This document shows positions 27,942 to 40,906 of a DNA stretch of 64,000 nt, in pieces. The notes beneath the pieces were generated by a model that saw nothing but the letters and a program-made list of their open reading frames with translations, did no database searches and was not told the origin of the DNA. Positions within the stretch are counted from its first letter, which is position 1. Each line of letters starts with the position of its first letter. A program made the translations under genes and the position numbers. Source of the stretch: Imbricaverruca yamaguchii (lineage: Eukaryota > Arthropoda > Thecostraca > Neoverrucidae); NCBI GenBank assembly GCA_034440575.1, contig JAOTOL010001633.1, forward strand, positions 744,001 through 808,000, written 5' to 3'.

Positions 27942-30771
27942 GGCGAGTCGGTATGTTGCTGGCCATAGCACTGCTGCATCCTGCTCTGAACCTGGCGATG
28001 CTCGCTGGTCGCTCGCTTCTGCCAAAGCCACACACCAGCACCGATGTGACCCCACAAGGACTGGGGTCCACCGATGTGACCCCACGAGGACTGGGGTCCA
28101 CCGACGTGACCCCACGAGGACTGGGGTCCACCGACGTGATCCCACGAAGGCTGGGGTCTGAGGCTTCGGATGGCGACGGACACGAGGCGCGAGCTTCAGA
28201 TGTCGGCGGCGCCGATGGAGGTGGGGTCGAAGCTGTTCTCGTCGGTGTTGGTGCGTCTCTGGCAAGGTCACGGAGGGTACGAAGGGTCGCAGACGGCATC
28301 GGAATGGCGATGATGTTGAGGTCAGCGGTGAAAGTGTCGCCAGGCGAGCTCCGTCGAGGGCGGACCAGGTCGGGCCATAGCTCGCCGACTGACCTGGTGC
28401 CTTCCACACCGTCTGTGGACTCACGGTCACCGGTCTCAGTGACAGGTTATGGTCTCTTTACAACGTTTCGCCCGCGAATTGTCAGAAGCACACGAGATCA
28501 TGATCCCGTAACTGCCACCTCGCGTCGCCATCCCAGTTCTCCTCCCAGTGCTCGACCGACAAGCGGCCGGTTTACCCATCCGGGGGCCTCCATGATGTTC
28601 CCACTGCATACTCCAGTCGCTACGATGATCCACTCTCGTAGACGCTCGAGGCATCTCATCGGTCGCAGGAAGAAGCCAAACTGGGTACCCATTCTCAGAT
28701 CATTCCCAGACCCATTCCACAGCAAGGTCGGGCGAATAGGACACTACGAAACTTCGAATCATTTCTCGCCTCTGGTTCCGTTTCCAGATGCCAGAGTTCA
28801 GGGTGTGGATTCAGGCTCCCCAGCGCGTGGATCCAGATTCCCGTACGCCCTCCACCATCAGCCAGCACATTTCGCATCGGCTGTGGCCTCAAAGCCTCCG
28901 ACGAAATATCGAACATCCCTGTCATCCGATAATGCCATCCGAACCACATTGGGACGCGCCACCTTTGAAACGATTTTTTCGTGGAGTCCAGCGTTGAATC
29001 GTTCCAGGCAGCATGCCGTGCAACAGTCAGCCGTGTCTTCCACTACTTCTACCACTGAATTGATCAACAATCGTGAGTTGTTTTCGACTTTGGTCCCGAG
29101 ACAGTACCACGCTCTTTCATCAGCTTCGCCAACCGATCAGTCCTCTGAAGCTCCTCCCGGGCGATTCCATGGCTACTCTTCCGAAGTAGTCATGAGTTCT
29201 GGTTTCAGCGCCACAACTGACGAGTCCGCTCTCCCCAAACTCTCTATAAATGCCCAATCTACCAGGCTCCCCGATCGCAAATCGATGTCCTCCCCTGGTG
29301 GTTTAGCTGAATCTTCTTCACCAATTCTGAATAACAGGTATCATGCTTTCAGCCGCAGCCTTTCTCGCAACCCTTTCCTTGACTTCGCATCTGTATTTTC
29401 TTCCAGAAGACCTGGATCCTTCACTCTTGTGGAGCCTGAACCCTTTTCTGCCCATTGCAGCAGATCTAACAATTTTCATCACGCCACTCATTTCAAGCCG
29501 TCCTATTCACAAGGTGTGTACACAGATAATTTAACAACGCAGTCTCCTGGCTCACATACTGCTGTTTCTACGGCACAGCCTTCGGGTTCCTCCTCCATTG
29601 GTCCGACTGATCAGCCACTGAAGCTCTCCAGTGTCCTGACCACGCTCGCGGTGGCGTATTCGCCTTCTGCTTTAGAATCCGATGGAACAGCGATCAAGCG
29701 AGGACACGATGCGGAAGAGGGTGATACACAGAAGTTTGAACAGAATATGTCGATTCCGGGTCATGTGGAAGCGCGCGCTGATGTGGTGACAGATGACAGC
29801 GGCAGAGCCCTGATAGAATACGACGTGGCAGTAGATGTTGATGGCACACTGCTGATTGAGGGTGACAAGGTGACGCCTGGTGATAATGAAGCGCCTAGGG
29901 ATGCTGACGGCGTACTGCTGATTAAGGGTGATACGGTGGCTACTGGCGATAATGAAGCGCCCAGGGATGTTGATAGCACACTACTGATTAAGGGTGACAA
30001 GGTGACGCCTGGTGATAATGAGGCACCCAGGGATGTTGATAACATACTGTTGATTAGGGGTGACAAGGTGATGCCTGGTGATAATGAAGCACCCAGGGAT
30101 GTTGATAACATACTGTTGATTAAGGGTGACAAGGTGACAATGAAGGGCCGAGGGCCTGCGGACCACCATGCCAATGTTTTAGATGGCAGCAAACCGATTC
30201 CTCAGGACAGAGTGACAGAACGCATGCGGATACCAGATAAACAAAAAGCATTAGAGAACAGAACAACACAAAATGGCATCGGAATACTTCACGAGAAAGA
30301 GACGCTAGACGAGGACGAAATAATACCAAATATATACACAATAATGCCAAAAGACGGTATTAAGATGCCGGAGGACAACGAGGAATCATGGAAGGTTATA
30401 GGGATTCTGGAGGAGGTGATAGAGGCAGCGGATGACAGTGCAGAGTCAAAACACGAAGAAATAACTGAGGACCGTAGACAGGCACCAGACGTGGTCAGGG
30501 AGAATGTGAGAGAGGACATGTACACATCACAAGGCATCGCAAATGCTGGGAGGAATACAGGAGTGCCGAAGGACATACATGCGTCGACGGAAGACGGTGG
30601 CACACATGACATGGACACAGCGTCATCTGAGGATGCAGTCGCGGAGGATGATAACAGCGCGACAATGGGAGATGTGCCATTTGGACTTCAGGCTCGGCTA
30701 CCGCGAGTTCGGCAGACTGCAGTGATCCGGGATCCCGAGAACCGGAGAGGCACCATAAAGGAAGGCTTCAC
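27942..30771 (+). CDS. Long repeat-rich coding exon of an unrecognised, probably secreted protein
   Basis: An open exon of 2830 bp from an acceptor (ACTGTTGCAG, ending 27941) to a donor (CAC|GTGAGT, GT at 30772). The first ATG is at 27953 and the frame then runs 939 codons without a stop, unlikely by chance in this composition. The N-terminus MLLAIALLHPALNLAMLAG looks like a signal peptide. Residues about 28-65 hold four 10-residue repeats like GSTDVTPRGL. Residues about 620-725 hold five 22-residue acidic repeats with GDNEAPRDVD and LLIKGDKV. The middle is Ser/Pro/Thr-rich and likely disordered; the C-terminal third is acidic. No domain was recognised. The exon ends in phase 2. It could be an upstream exon of the chitin-binding gene at 40907 (same strand, compatible phase), unproven. 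The ORF could also be fortuitous in part, but both splice sites argue for a real exon. Confidence 0.6.
28038..28158 (+). repeat. 30-bp in-frame coding repeat, four copies
   Basis: Units contain GTGACCCCACGAGGACTGGG; the last is altered (GTGATCCCACGAAGGCTGGG). The 30-bp period keeps the frame and gives ten-residue repeats, unlike most arrays in this window, whose periods are not multiples of three. Confidence 0.88.
29848..30145 (+). repeat. 66-bp in-frame coding repeat, about 4.5 copies
   Basis: Units contain GGTGATAATGAAGC or a close variant, CCCAGGGATGTTGATA and AAGGGTGACAAGGTGA. The 66-bp period preserves the frame and encodes 22-residue acidic repeats. Confidence 0.9.
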
Positions 30772-30781
30772 GTGAGTTTTT

Positions 30782-31112
30782 CTTTCTAAATATGATCATA
30801 CATGGATTGCAATGGATATGCATGCAATTCTTTCACTTATCCTGGAACTTCTCCCTCATCCCGTTGGCACGTCAAGCTATAAGCCGTTCGCACGCTCCGC
30901 AATTGATATCTGATTCACACTTCAGAAGCGACTAATGCACTTCAAAGCATAGTTTCTGTTCAGCATCGCATTGCATGCACACCCCTCTGCAATTGAAATG
31001 GCGGTGACTAGGTTCCGACGATCTACGGGCTCCATCCTTTGCTTTAGCATGGATTGAGTGCTACTTCGTTCCTCAGGGTCACATGAGCATCACGTCTGTG
31101 CACGGCACAAAA
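30782..31112. other. Presumed intron, nothing recognised
   Basis: It follows the donor at 30772. No repeat unit and no exon was seen. Confidence 0.4.
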
Positions 31113-31525
31113 CCGCCCCCATGACATGGAGTGCAGTCTTCCTGGACATCCATGACATGGAGTGCAGCCTTCCCGGAGTCCATGGCATGGAGTGCAGCAT
31201 TCCCGGAGTCCATGGTATGAAGTACAGCCTTCCTGGACGTTCATGGCATGGAGTGCAGCCTTCCCGGACGTCCATGGCATGGAGTGCAGCCTTCCCGGAG
31301 TCCATGGTATGAAGTACAGCCTTCCTGGACGTTCATGGCATGGAGTGCGGCCTTCCCAGACATCCATCGCATGGAGTGCAGCATTCCGGGTCGCCCATGG
31401 CATGGAGGGCAGCCTTCCCGGACGCCCATGGCATGGAGTGCAGCCTTCCCGGAGTCCATGGCATGGAGTGCAGCCTTCCCGGAGTCCATGGTATGAAGTA
31501 CAGCCTTCCTGGACGTGCACTCTGT
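31113..31525. repeat. 30-31-bp minisatellite with higher-order order
   Basis: About 13 copies of a unit with CATGGCATGGAGTGCAGCC and TTCCCGGAGTC or TTCCTGGACGTT. A two-unit block with CATGGTATGAAGTACAGCC then TTCCTGGACG occurs three times (about 31210, 31300, 31487), showing a higher-order duplication. Frames on both strands are repeat by-products. Confidence 0.93.
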
Positions 31526-33215
31526 CAGGCAGTCGTTGGTCCAAACACCTTTAGCAGTTCAGGAGCACTTCCCCTCTACCGATATGTTGGGGCTAGAAAC
31601 GGAGGAAGTGGAGTGGGACGGAGAGGAATTTTAAGCACCTTTGTACTGGAGTATTTAATGAGTTGGTATATGCACGGTATATTGCAAAGGTGTCTACATC
31701 CACACATTATTAATGCATTTATTCATTTGTTATTATTAAATTATTATATTTAGTTGGTGCAGTCTGTTTCCATGAGATGAAAACATCGAACTTCTGGAAG
31801 CCGAGTAGGTTGGGCCGTTCCTGAAATCGCTGAAGCTAGAAGACCAATCAATATATTCGGAAGATCGTTCGATATGGTACCGCGACCAGAGCTAACTGAT
31901 AGTTTACTGCACATTTATATTGAGCTACAAAACACCATATCCGGATGTGAACGATGAGGAGAATCCAACTAGTACCCTATGTATTCTAAAGCGTTTTACA
32001 TGTTTCACTACTTTATTCAGTTAGTTTGCTTGTAACCTTATTGATATGATTTGTGTTGGTGTTGTAGCCGAAGTACAAACAGTAATGGATGCATGAATTG
32101 GACGTGGGGAACGGTCGTGGCAATACCGAAGTGCGCCGCTCTTGTGGAGTCTGAACCTCCAATACCGAAGTCTGGAACTATGGTGCACGCCATAAATCCC
32201 ATATCCCACAAGAAAATTAACCATACCCACCTCAGCATTGCCACTTATATCCAGATACTTCATGTCGTATGTTTTATATTACATAACATGTTCAAACGTA
32301 CATCGATGGCACGGAGTATGATCGATGTATGCCTGGCTCATAAACACCTTTTCCAACAAGAAACGCTGCAATGGTTGCACAATCCACGTATTGAAGCACT
32401 GCTCTCTCCAGATATCCGCAGACTCTAGCATCACTGATTCATATATGTATTACGCATATCACACATTACCAAGTACGGCCTACATAGTCCAATTATTTCA
32501 AATATGAACAGGGCAGTGCCATAAAGAATAACCGTCACGGACGTAAATGCAATTCCGCATGGAGAATACGCAGTGCTGTATTTCGGCATTCATAAACACT
32601 TCCCGCCTCGGAAACTTTTCTGCAGCGTGACGGATTTTTCCGGACGAAAAATTGCGACAGAATAGATGACATCATGCCGAGGAAAAAGACTTGTTCAGTG
32701 TATGGAAATTATATTATCAGTGCATTTGCGCATTTTTGGGTGCGTTCCTTCGACAAGTGCTGGAGATTAATTGCTAATTTGCGTAGGTGCATGATGATCT
32801 ACGATCTACGATTGCGATCTACGAAGATGATCTACGATCCACGATGCATATATACGATTGCGTCAGAAGTTGCCGCAACTTTTCGTTCTCCTGAGGGGCC
32901 ACGTCACGGGGTGGATCGAGCCGTTCAGGTAGCTTGGAAGCCGTGGAGTTCATTTGCCTAATTCGTGATACATAAAGCACTTGGAGTCAACGCACAAGAA
33001 GGAAGAGTTTTATATTTTCACGAGGCATCACACAGCTGTAAGCATCGTTGGTTTTCCGGTGACCATGGGTTTTATATCATCCAACATCCGTACATGTAGG
33101 TTTTAACATTTATCTTATGGGATGGTTTCATGTCAGATTCCACCATTTTATTGCAGAATATCGCAGTTCTTGAAAAAAGCTATGTGACCTTCATATATCA
33201 TCCAAGGTCCATCAT
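31526..33215. other. No gene recognised
   Basis: A + frame at 32051-32428 contains HVVCFILHNMF, faintly like the end of a PIF/Harbinger transposase, but this is too weak to call. A + frame at 32674-32961 starts MPRKKTCSVYG, faintly like a THAP start but without the next cysteine. Short repeats of ATCTACGATC occur near 32800-32840. Confidence 0.3.
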
Positions 33216-33230
33216 CACTGGTGTGTTGCA

Positions 33231-33285
33231 TGGGCGCTGTATAACCACTGCAGTTGATGCGCCCTAAAACCCAAATAACTAACTA
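33231..33285 (+). mobile_element. Micro-retroposon (SINE 3' tail only), 55 bp
   Basis: It begins TGGGCGCTGTATAACC and ends AAATAACTAACTA. Perfect 14-bp target duplications ACTGGTGTGTTGCA lie at 33217-33230 and 33286-33299. It is the cleanest member of this set. Confidence 0.92.
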
Positions 33286-33299
33286 ACTGGTGTGTTGCA

Positions 33300-33725
33300 A
33301 GTTGTAAACAAATGGTGCCATCACACGTAGGAGTGCATTTGATGTAATTACCTTCAACTTCCTAATGTATGGCAGCTTTTTTTAAACAACCAGTTGCAAG
33401 GACAACAAAACATGTTTAGTTTCACCTCCGAGAGCCCAGAAACATTGATATTCTACTTTGAAAGTTGTCATTTTCCAGCCCAGTATTTCTGAGCAATTGT
33501 CCAAATGTCAGGTCATGTCTTAGCTCAGCCTCATTCAATGCAACCTGTCTTACATTTGGATGTCTCTCATCTTTCATGCGCTAGTTGCCCATACCTCCAT
33601 ATATGACAGGTTTTATACCATCCTGCGAGATTAGAATGGGTTATGCTAAGTGAAGTTTCGTTCCATTATGTTGGCTTGCATGTAGGTTGTAAGTGACGTT
33701 ATGTACCACGTTATCCAACACAGAA
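33300..33725. other. No gene recognised
   Basis: AT-rich sequence between the micro-retroposon and the TA tract, with no motif seen. Confidence 0.4.
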
Positions 33726-33835
<110 letters not shown>

Positions 33836-34053
33836 CGTATTTCAAATGCTGTGTGGTACAAATATGAGCACAATGCTAATATTTTTATCATAATATCAGT
33901 ACATGGATCAAACTACATCAGCGTAGTATTGCTGGTCGGTGCGGAAGCCGCAATGTTCGGTGCCACGTCACCAGTTTCTGTGCAGCAGCGCTGCTGTGGT
34001 GTGGCAACGCGGCGACATTGGCTGGCATGGTTGGAAGTCACGGTCGGGAACCA

Positions 34054-35862
34054 CGCAGCCCGCCAACCTGCCATAATACGGGGGTGTGTGCAGCCCGCCA
34101 GCCTGCCATAATACGGGGGTGTGTGCAGCCCGCCAGCCTGCCATAATACGGGGGTGTGTGCAGCCCGCCAACCTGCCATAATACGGGTGTGCAGCCCGCC
34201 AAGCCTGCCATAATACGGGGGTGTGTGCAGCCCGCCAGCCTGCCATAATACGGGGGTGTGCAGCCCGCCAGCCTGCCATAATACGGGGGTGTGTGCAGCC
34301 CGCCAGCCTGCCATAATACGGGGGTGTGTGCAGCCCGCCAGCCTGCCATAATACGGGGGTGTGTGCAGCCCGCCAGCCTGCCATAATACGGGGGTGTGTG
34401 CAGCCCGCCAGCCTGCCATAATACGGGGGTGTGTGCAGCCCGCCAGCCTGCCATAATACGGGGGTGTGTGCAGCCCGCCAACCTGCCATAATACGGGGGT
34501 GTGTGCAGCCCGCCAACCTGCCATAATACGGGGGTGTGTGCAGCCCGCCAGCCTGCCATAATACGGGTACCCCACCCATAAATACCCCCAGCCTGCCATA
34601 ATACGGGGTGTGTGCAGCCCGCCAGCCTGCCATAATACGGGGGTGTGTGCAGCCCGCCAGCCTGCCATAATACGGGGGTGTGTGCAGCCCGCCAGCCTGC
34701 CATAATACAGGGGTGTGTGCAGCCCGCCAGCCTGCCATAATACGGGGTGTGTCAGCCCGCCACCCCATAAGGGGAGCCCGCCAGCCTGCCATAATACGGG
34801 GGGTGTGCAGCCCGCCAGCCTGCCATAATACAGGGGTGTGCCGCCACCAGCCGAATGCAGCCCGCCAGCCTGCCATAATACGGGGGTGTGTGCACCCAGC
34901 TGTGCGCCAGCCTGCCATAATACGGGGGTGTGTGCAGCCCGCCAGCCTGCCATAATACGGGGGTGTGTGCAGCCCGCCAGCCTGCCATAATACGGGGGTG
35001 TGTGCAGCCCGCCAGCCTGCCATAATACGGGGGTGTGTGCAGCCCGCCAGCCTGCCATAATACGGGGTGTGTGCAGCCCGCCACTGCCATAATACGGGGG
35101 TGTGTGCCCGCCAGCCTGCCATAATACGGGGTGTGTGCAGCCCGCCAGCCTGCCATAATACGGGGTGTGTGCACCCGCCAACCCATAATAGGGGTGTGTG
35201 CAGCCCGCCAGCCTGCCATAATACGGGGGTGTGTGCAGCCCGCCAGCCTGCCATAATACGGGGGTGTCAGCCCGCCAACAAATGGGTGTGTGCAGCCCGC
35301 CAGCCTGCCATAATACGGGGGTGTGTGCAGCCCGCCAGCCTGCCATAATACAGGGGTGTGTGCAGCCCGCCAGCCTGCCATAATACAGGGGTGTGTGCAG
35401 CCCGCCAGCCTGCCATAATACGGGGGTGTGTGCAACCCGCCAGCCTGCCATAATACGGGGGTGTGTGCAGCCCGCCAGCCTGCCATAATACGGGGGCGTG
35501 TGCAGCCCGCCAACCTGCCATAATACGGGGGTGTGTGCAGCCCGCCAACCTGCCATAATACGGGGGGTGCAGCCCGCCAGCCTGCAAATAAGGGGGGGCA
35601 AATAGGTGTGTGCGCCCGCCACCTGCCATAATACGGGGGTGTGTGCAGCCCGCCAGCCTGCCATAATACGGGGGTGTGTGCAGCCCGCCAGCCTGCCATA
35701 ATACGGGGGTGTGTGCAGCCCGCCAACCTGCCATAATACGGGGGTGTGTGCAGCCCGCCAACCTGCCATAATACGGGGGTGTGTGCAGCCCGCCAGCCTG
35801 CCATAATACGGGGGTGTGTGCAGCCCGCCAGCCTGCCATAATACGGGGGTGTGTGCAGCCCG
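34054..35862. repeat. 35-bp minisatellite, about 51 copies
   Basis: The unit core is CCTGCCATAATACGGGGGTG with CAGCCCGCCAG or CAGCCCGCCAA. Most copies are near-identical, with a block of truncated and rearranged units at about 34560-35620. No stop codon occurs in any minus-strand frame of the unit, so a 742-codon minus frame crosses the array; because the period is 35, that frame rotates through three peptides and is not a credible gene. Confidence 0.97.
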
Positions 35863-37620
35863 TTCGGCCCGCGGCGCACACAACGTCGTCAATACCGGAT
35901 CACCTCGGCTTCCAACCGTCGAAACGGAGGACGGGGTATGAAGCAAAGCGGCAACCGACTCACAACCTGGGATGATTTTCAACAGGACCCTTGCACCACG
36001 GCATTTGAATAGCCCATTGAATGGACTCAAAGCGTTCCCATGAGCTTTGCTGCCACGAGGTGCATAGGCGTAAACACTGGGGGAGGGGGAGGGGGAGGTT
36101 GTCGGGGTCAGCCCCCCGAACTCCAGAGATTTAGAAAGCATGGGTGGGTCCGGATGGGTCTACTGCATGGATCGAACAACTTTTTCTTAGATTGCTGTGC
36201 TTTCCAACGCTCCCCAAATATTCTTTTGATACGCAAATGCTTTATGCAATTAGGCACAAGTGTTGTTCCATATGCATCGTCGCTCAGTCTTGAGCAACAC
36301 AATTTTCTCGGATGATTCCTTTGAGAAGGTTACGGTCCGTTCCAGTGTCACTGAAAGTTTTCGTAAGCACCAATGAGACTTCAATATTCTGTCTACCAGC
36401 AATCTACCGCCAAAAACAACCAGTGTTCTGCAGAATGCTGGGCCCAAATAATTGCTAGCAAGATTAGCAGCGGCAATCAAGCAAGGTAATCTGATAGTAA
36501 TAAAATTGTCGGCGCTTATTGAGATACATTTACGCTTATCCGACACCAAAATGTACTTGAACAGCAGAAGCTATGCTCACTGTTCATCGTTATAGTTTAT
36601 GTGCGGTGGGTTGCTCTGCGCCAGAATCGGGATACTTTGCAGTCTGCTCTTATACATCTCGTTGTTCTTACTGAATTTCTTTTTTGTTCCTGTTTTTCTT
36701 GCTCTTGTGGGTAATAACGTCGCCACCTTCAGCTTTCAGGTGGGGTCCAAGCCCAGAGGCACAGGAACGATTTCCAAGTCAGAGGGATGGGGTGGGGTCC
36801 AAGTTAGAGGGGTACTGATGGGCAGCTAGTTGGAGCGCGTAGCGCTGCATACGTGCCGCGGCCATGCACGGCAATTCCCAGTCCGGGCTCAAGATCCGTA
36901 ATAGGGTCCTGTTGTCCACCACCAGTCAAAGGCCTCCCGAAGGTAAACTGGTGGAAACGTTCGACCGTGAAGGACACGGTCGTTGCCTCCTCCACCTGGA
37001 CGTACCTGTGCTCAGTGGGGCTCGTGTTTCACGAAGCGTATTGCGCTGGTCGCTCCATCCCGTCCGGTATCGCCTGGACCGGGGTCGCTCCCAGGCAGGT
37101 CCAGCTAGCTTCTGTGCCAGTTACAGAGGCATGGTGCCGGATCGCGCCCTTGTTTATGAAGACAAATTGAATTGGTTGTAAGGGGACATTTAGCTGGTCA
37201 GAGCGTTCCCCAATTTCGACTACCCTGTAAAATCTTAAGTTTTTCAATTGACCTCTGTAGGCCTGCAATTGACAGGACCATTTAGTTTGAGTCGATTGGC
37301 AGTAATTTGACCTGAGTGTGAGACAACGTTTGAGAGCCATTGCAATTAAAAGTTGGTGTCATTTCCACATGCGGTGCTTCTTGCATCCGCCATTTTCAAA
37401 TTTTTGTAGTTTTGTCTTTCTTGCTGAAAGTGCACCCCAACGATACAAGGCTTCCAGCGACATTTTGGTCTTTAAAAAGTGTATTTATTGCCTAGCGAGA
37501 TCTCAAGGGAAGGGGAAGAAACGCCCCTTACTAAGTGAGTCATTTTGAATGCCTTATAGAATATGATCAAGGCATTCGCACTACAGGCACCTGCAATATA
37601 AAAAAAATGATCACACCGTT
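35863..37620. other. No gene established; GC-rich open patch at 36840-37165
   Basis: Near 36070-36130 there is AGGCGTAAACACTGGGGGAG followed by G-rich sequence, resembling a DNA-transposon terminus also seen near 53660. At 36853-37181 two overlapping + frames of 105 codons are open, but neither has a recognised motif. Confidence 0.35.
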
Positions 37621-37622
37621 TC

Positions 37623-40600
37623 ATAAAGACATAAAGACATAAAAGATTAGTGCAACTATGAGCCACAAGGGCCCTTCTTGGTTGCACTCTGTAGTTGCCC
37701 ACCAAATCTGTCAATCAGCCCTCCCTGTAATACTGAAAAGCACGCCCTCTATTCTTATAATGATTGTCTATGCTGTTTTTAAAGATGTTCACTGTGCTGC
37801 TACAGACAATGTTTTCTGGCAGCTGGTTCCAGTGTTCTACTACCCTGTTGGTGAAGAAAGTTTGCCTTAACCTTGTTCTGCTGTGGTTAACTTTAATTTT
37901 GAATTTATGACCTCTAATTGCATCATTTCTGTTAAATTCAAACATTTCCCCAAGGTATCCCCTCTCCAGACCATTGACAAATTTAAAAACCTCGATGAGA
38001 TCTCCTCTCAGCCTTCTATATCTAAGTGAAAACATATTCAATTTCTTCAATCTTTCCTCATATGCAAGGTTGCTTATGCCATTAACCATTTTTGTACCCT
38101 CTTTTGTACTCTCTCTAAAAGCCAACAATCTTTTTCATAGCTAGGAGACCAAGCTTGGATGCAATATTCCAAATGTGGCCTGACGTATGCACAGTAAAGC
38201 TTCCTGATCACTTCCTCACTTCTGTATGATACATTCCTATTTATTGCCCCGAGCATTCTGAGTGCCTTCTTCCTGGGTTCCTTGGTCTGTTCTGATGCCC
38301 CCAGTTTTGTGTTTAGAATAACACCTAAATCCTTCTCCTGTTGAGTCACTGATAGCACTTGGCCACCCATCAAGTATGGAGCCTTCATATGCTGCTTACC
38401 TACATGCATGATCTTGCACTTATCAAAATTAAATTTCATTTGCCATTCTTCGGACCACTTCACAAGTTCGTCTAAGTCTTTTTGCAGCGAGATATGCTCA
38501 TCTTGTCTTGTTATTGCCCTAAAGACCTTCAAATCATCCGCAAAAGTTCAAAACGTCCAAGAGGTTTGTGAGACACGATCGTCTTTTATAAACCCATGTT
38601 GAGTATCTTGAATCAATCTGCTACCTTTCAGATAACTAACTATTCTATCCTTGATAATTGATTCGAGTACCTTGCAGACTAGGGATGTGAGACTTACTGG
38701 CCTATAGTTTTCAACTTTCCCTCTTTCCCCTTTCTTGAAAATAGGAACTACATTTGCCCTTTTCCAATCGGTTGGAATTTCATTTTGTGAAACTGATCTA
38801 CAAAATATTATACTAAGTGGAAATGCCAGTTCCTTTTCAGTTTCCCGCAACACCCTAGCATAAATATCATCAGGTCCTGCTGCCTTGTTTGGCTTTATCT
38901 TCCTGATATGATTGTAAACAACATCACTATCAATGAAATCAACATCATTTGTCAGATCCCATGTCACTGAACTATGGTGTACGGTCGGCAGATTGGTCAT
39001 ATCTTCCAATGTAAACACTGATTTAAAATGCTTGCTCAGCTCCTCAACCATCTCACTATCCTCACCCAATGTAGTCCCGTTTACTTCCAGTGGACCAATT
39101 GTGCTAGAAACTTTACTCAGCTTGTAGAAACTAAAGAACTTTTTGCTGTCCCCATTACAGTTTCTAGCTAAATCCAGTTCTTTTGCTCGCTTTGCTGCTC
39201 TGGTTTTTTGCTTCACAGTGTCTCTAGCTTTTCGATACGCCTTTAGATTAACGACATTTGAGGCTTCTTTAAAGACTCGAAATGCAGTTTTCTTAGCCTT
39301 AATTGCTTTTATCAAGTCTGGTGTAAGCCATGCTGGCTTTCCTACCCTTCTTTTGCGTCTTTGCTTTTGGGGGACATGTCTAATCTGAATTTCCTTCAAG
39401 TAAGATTTGAACTTTTCCCACATTTCACAGCCATTTAAATTGGAGAATTCTTCTTCCCATCTGATGGCACTTAAAGCCGCCCTCATGCAGTCTAAGTCTG
39501 CTCTGTTGAAATTTGGAACCTTTACCAAATTATCCTTGATAATTTCCCCTACATGTGCCTTGAATTTAACTATGTTATGGTCACTTCTTCCCAGAGTTTC
39601 GCCTACAGTCAAGTCTTGAACCAAGTCACTTAAATCCGAGAATACAAGGTCCAAGAATGAACCATGCCTGGTAGGTTCCGATACAAACTGGTGTAAGAAC
39701 AGGTCCTCTTCAAGGCATTTCCTAAACATTTTGCATGATGGGAGCCAACACCAGCATTTTCATAACCTTTTAGATTAAAGTCACCAAGAATAAGGCACTT
39801 CCTCTTAAAGTTTCTACTGATTTCCTCACAAATCACCTTGTCAAGCTCCAGTTGCTGAGAATGTGGCAGGGTTCCTGATCGGTAGAAAGCTCCTATCCTA
39901 AGAGTATTGCTGTTGCCTTTTCCCACAGTGACATCAAGCCAAATGGACTCCACAGACATATTTTTATCCCCACCTGCTACTTTTTGAGAACTGAATAAGC
40001 TATTCATATAGAGCATTACACCACCCCGTTTCATTGCTGGACCCCTATTGCACGAAAACATATTGTATCCCTGAATCTCATAGTCCTGCAAGTTAACTCC
40101 AAAATACCCTTCACTGACCCATGCCTCCGTAATGCAAACAAAATCTGGTTCCTCCTCAGCAACATAACACTTGAACTCATCAAATTTGGAACGGATACTC
40201 TGAGCATTAAACATCATACACTTAACAAATGCTCCATAACCACCTTTGGCTTTTTCATACTGAGTTCTTTTATCACTAGATGAACTATCACTCTGTCCCC
40301 TTGAACTGCTGCTGTCCCTATTTGCAGACTTTGAGGTTATATTGCCTTGGCTGACACTATTGTAATATTTCTGAGTTGGCAATGCAATTTCCTCCCTCCC
40401 CACCCCATTTCCTAGTTTCCCTGAAGGACATGCTCGTACACTTTGCCTAACAGTGAAGTTCAGTTTATGAAACAACGTTTTTAGATCGGGCGCTGAAGTA
40501 CCGGACACCATTTCAGGTGTGTGGACAAACCATACGGCTATTATGCTGATGTCATCAACAACTGCGAGGTCTTCCATATCTGTGAAAAGGTGCAGTTTTC

Positions 40601-40680
40601 GGCGACAAGCAGCAGAGTCAACAAATACAGGTGGGAAGTCTGAAGTCTGCGTGAAGCGCAGCTGCCCCAATTTTTATGTT
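37623..40680 (-). mobile_element. Near full-length CR1-like LINE lacking the RT active site
   Basis: Read on the minus strand: an N-terminal segment (40670 to about 40220); an endonuclease with MMFNAQSIRSKFDEF, catalytic ITEAWV, ILGDFNL and, after a frameshift near 39728, GRSDHNIVKF; a linker with GKPAWLTPDLIKAIKAKK; RT start NKAAGPDDIYARV, TDWKRANVVPIFKKGE and NYRPVSLTSLVCKVLE. At about 38545 the frame jumps from the HGF segment directly to ADDLKVFRAI, so palm motif A and motif B are missing (about 300 bp deleted relative to the 555-2171 copy). The thumb and C-terminus follow to 37715. The 3' end has octamer repeats ATAAAGAC (+ strand). It cannot mobilise itself. Confidence 0.92.
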
Positions 40681-40906
40681 TCTGGTTTGTGCATTTACAA
40701 ACCAGAGCAAGTATGCTTCAATATATATATGTTTATATAGGTATGTACTATGCATTCCTATATAGTAAAGAAGTAATACCCTTAAGAAAGTTGTATAGAG
40801 CATAAGCATGCATTTCCATACTGAATAAGAGATTGCGAGATATTTAGTTAACAGCATGCATTTATCTCCTGTACATTCAAAATATGTCGTCTTCCTTATT
40901 TTGCAG

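Noticed and set aside
32051..32428. PIF/Harbinger transposase fragment
   Set aside because: Only a vague HVVCFILHNMF similarity; no catalytic motif and no terminal repeats were found.
32674..32961. THAP-domain gene starting MPRKKTCSVYG
   Set aside because: The second cysteine and the rest of the C2CH pattern are missing; the frame is short and runs into simple repeats.
34054..35862. CRISPR-like appearance of regular 35-bp repeats
   Set aside because: There are no spacers between units, no cas genes, and the surrounding sequence is eukaryotic; it is a minisatellite.
33913..36141. A 742-codon minus-strand frame and its overlapping frames
   Set aside because: It is the translation of a 35-bp minisatellite with no stop in any minus frame; the period is not a multiple of three and no splice sites or domains are present.
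36853..37181. GC-rich coding exon
   Set aside because: Two overlapping + frames are open but neither has a recognisable motif or convincing splice framing, so no CDS was called.
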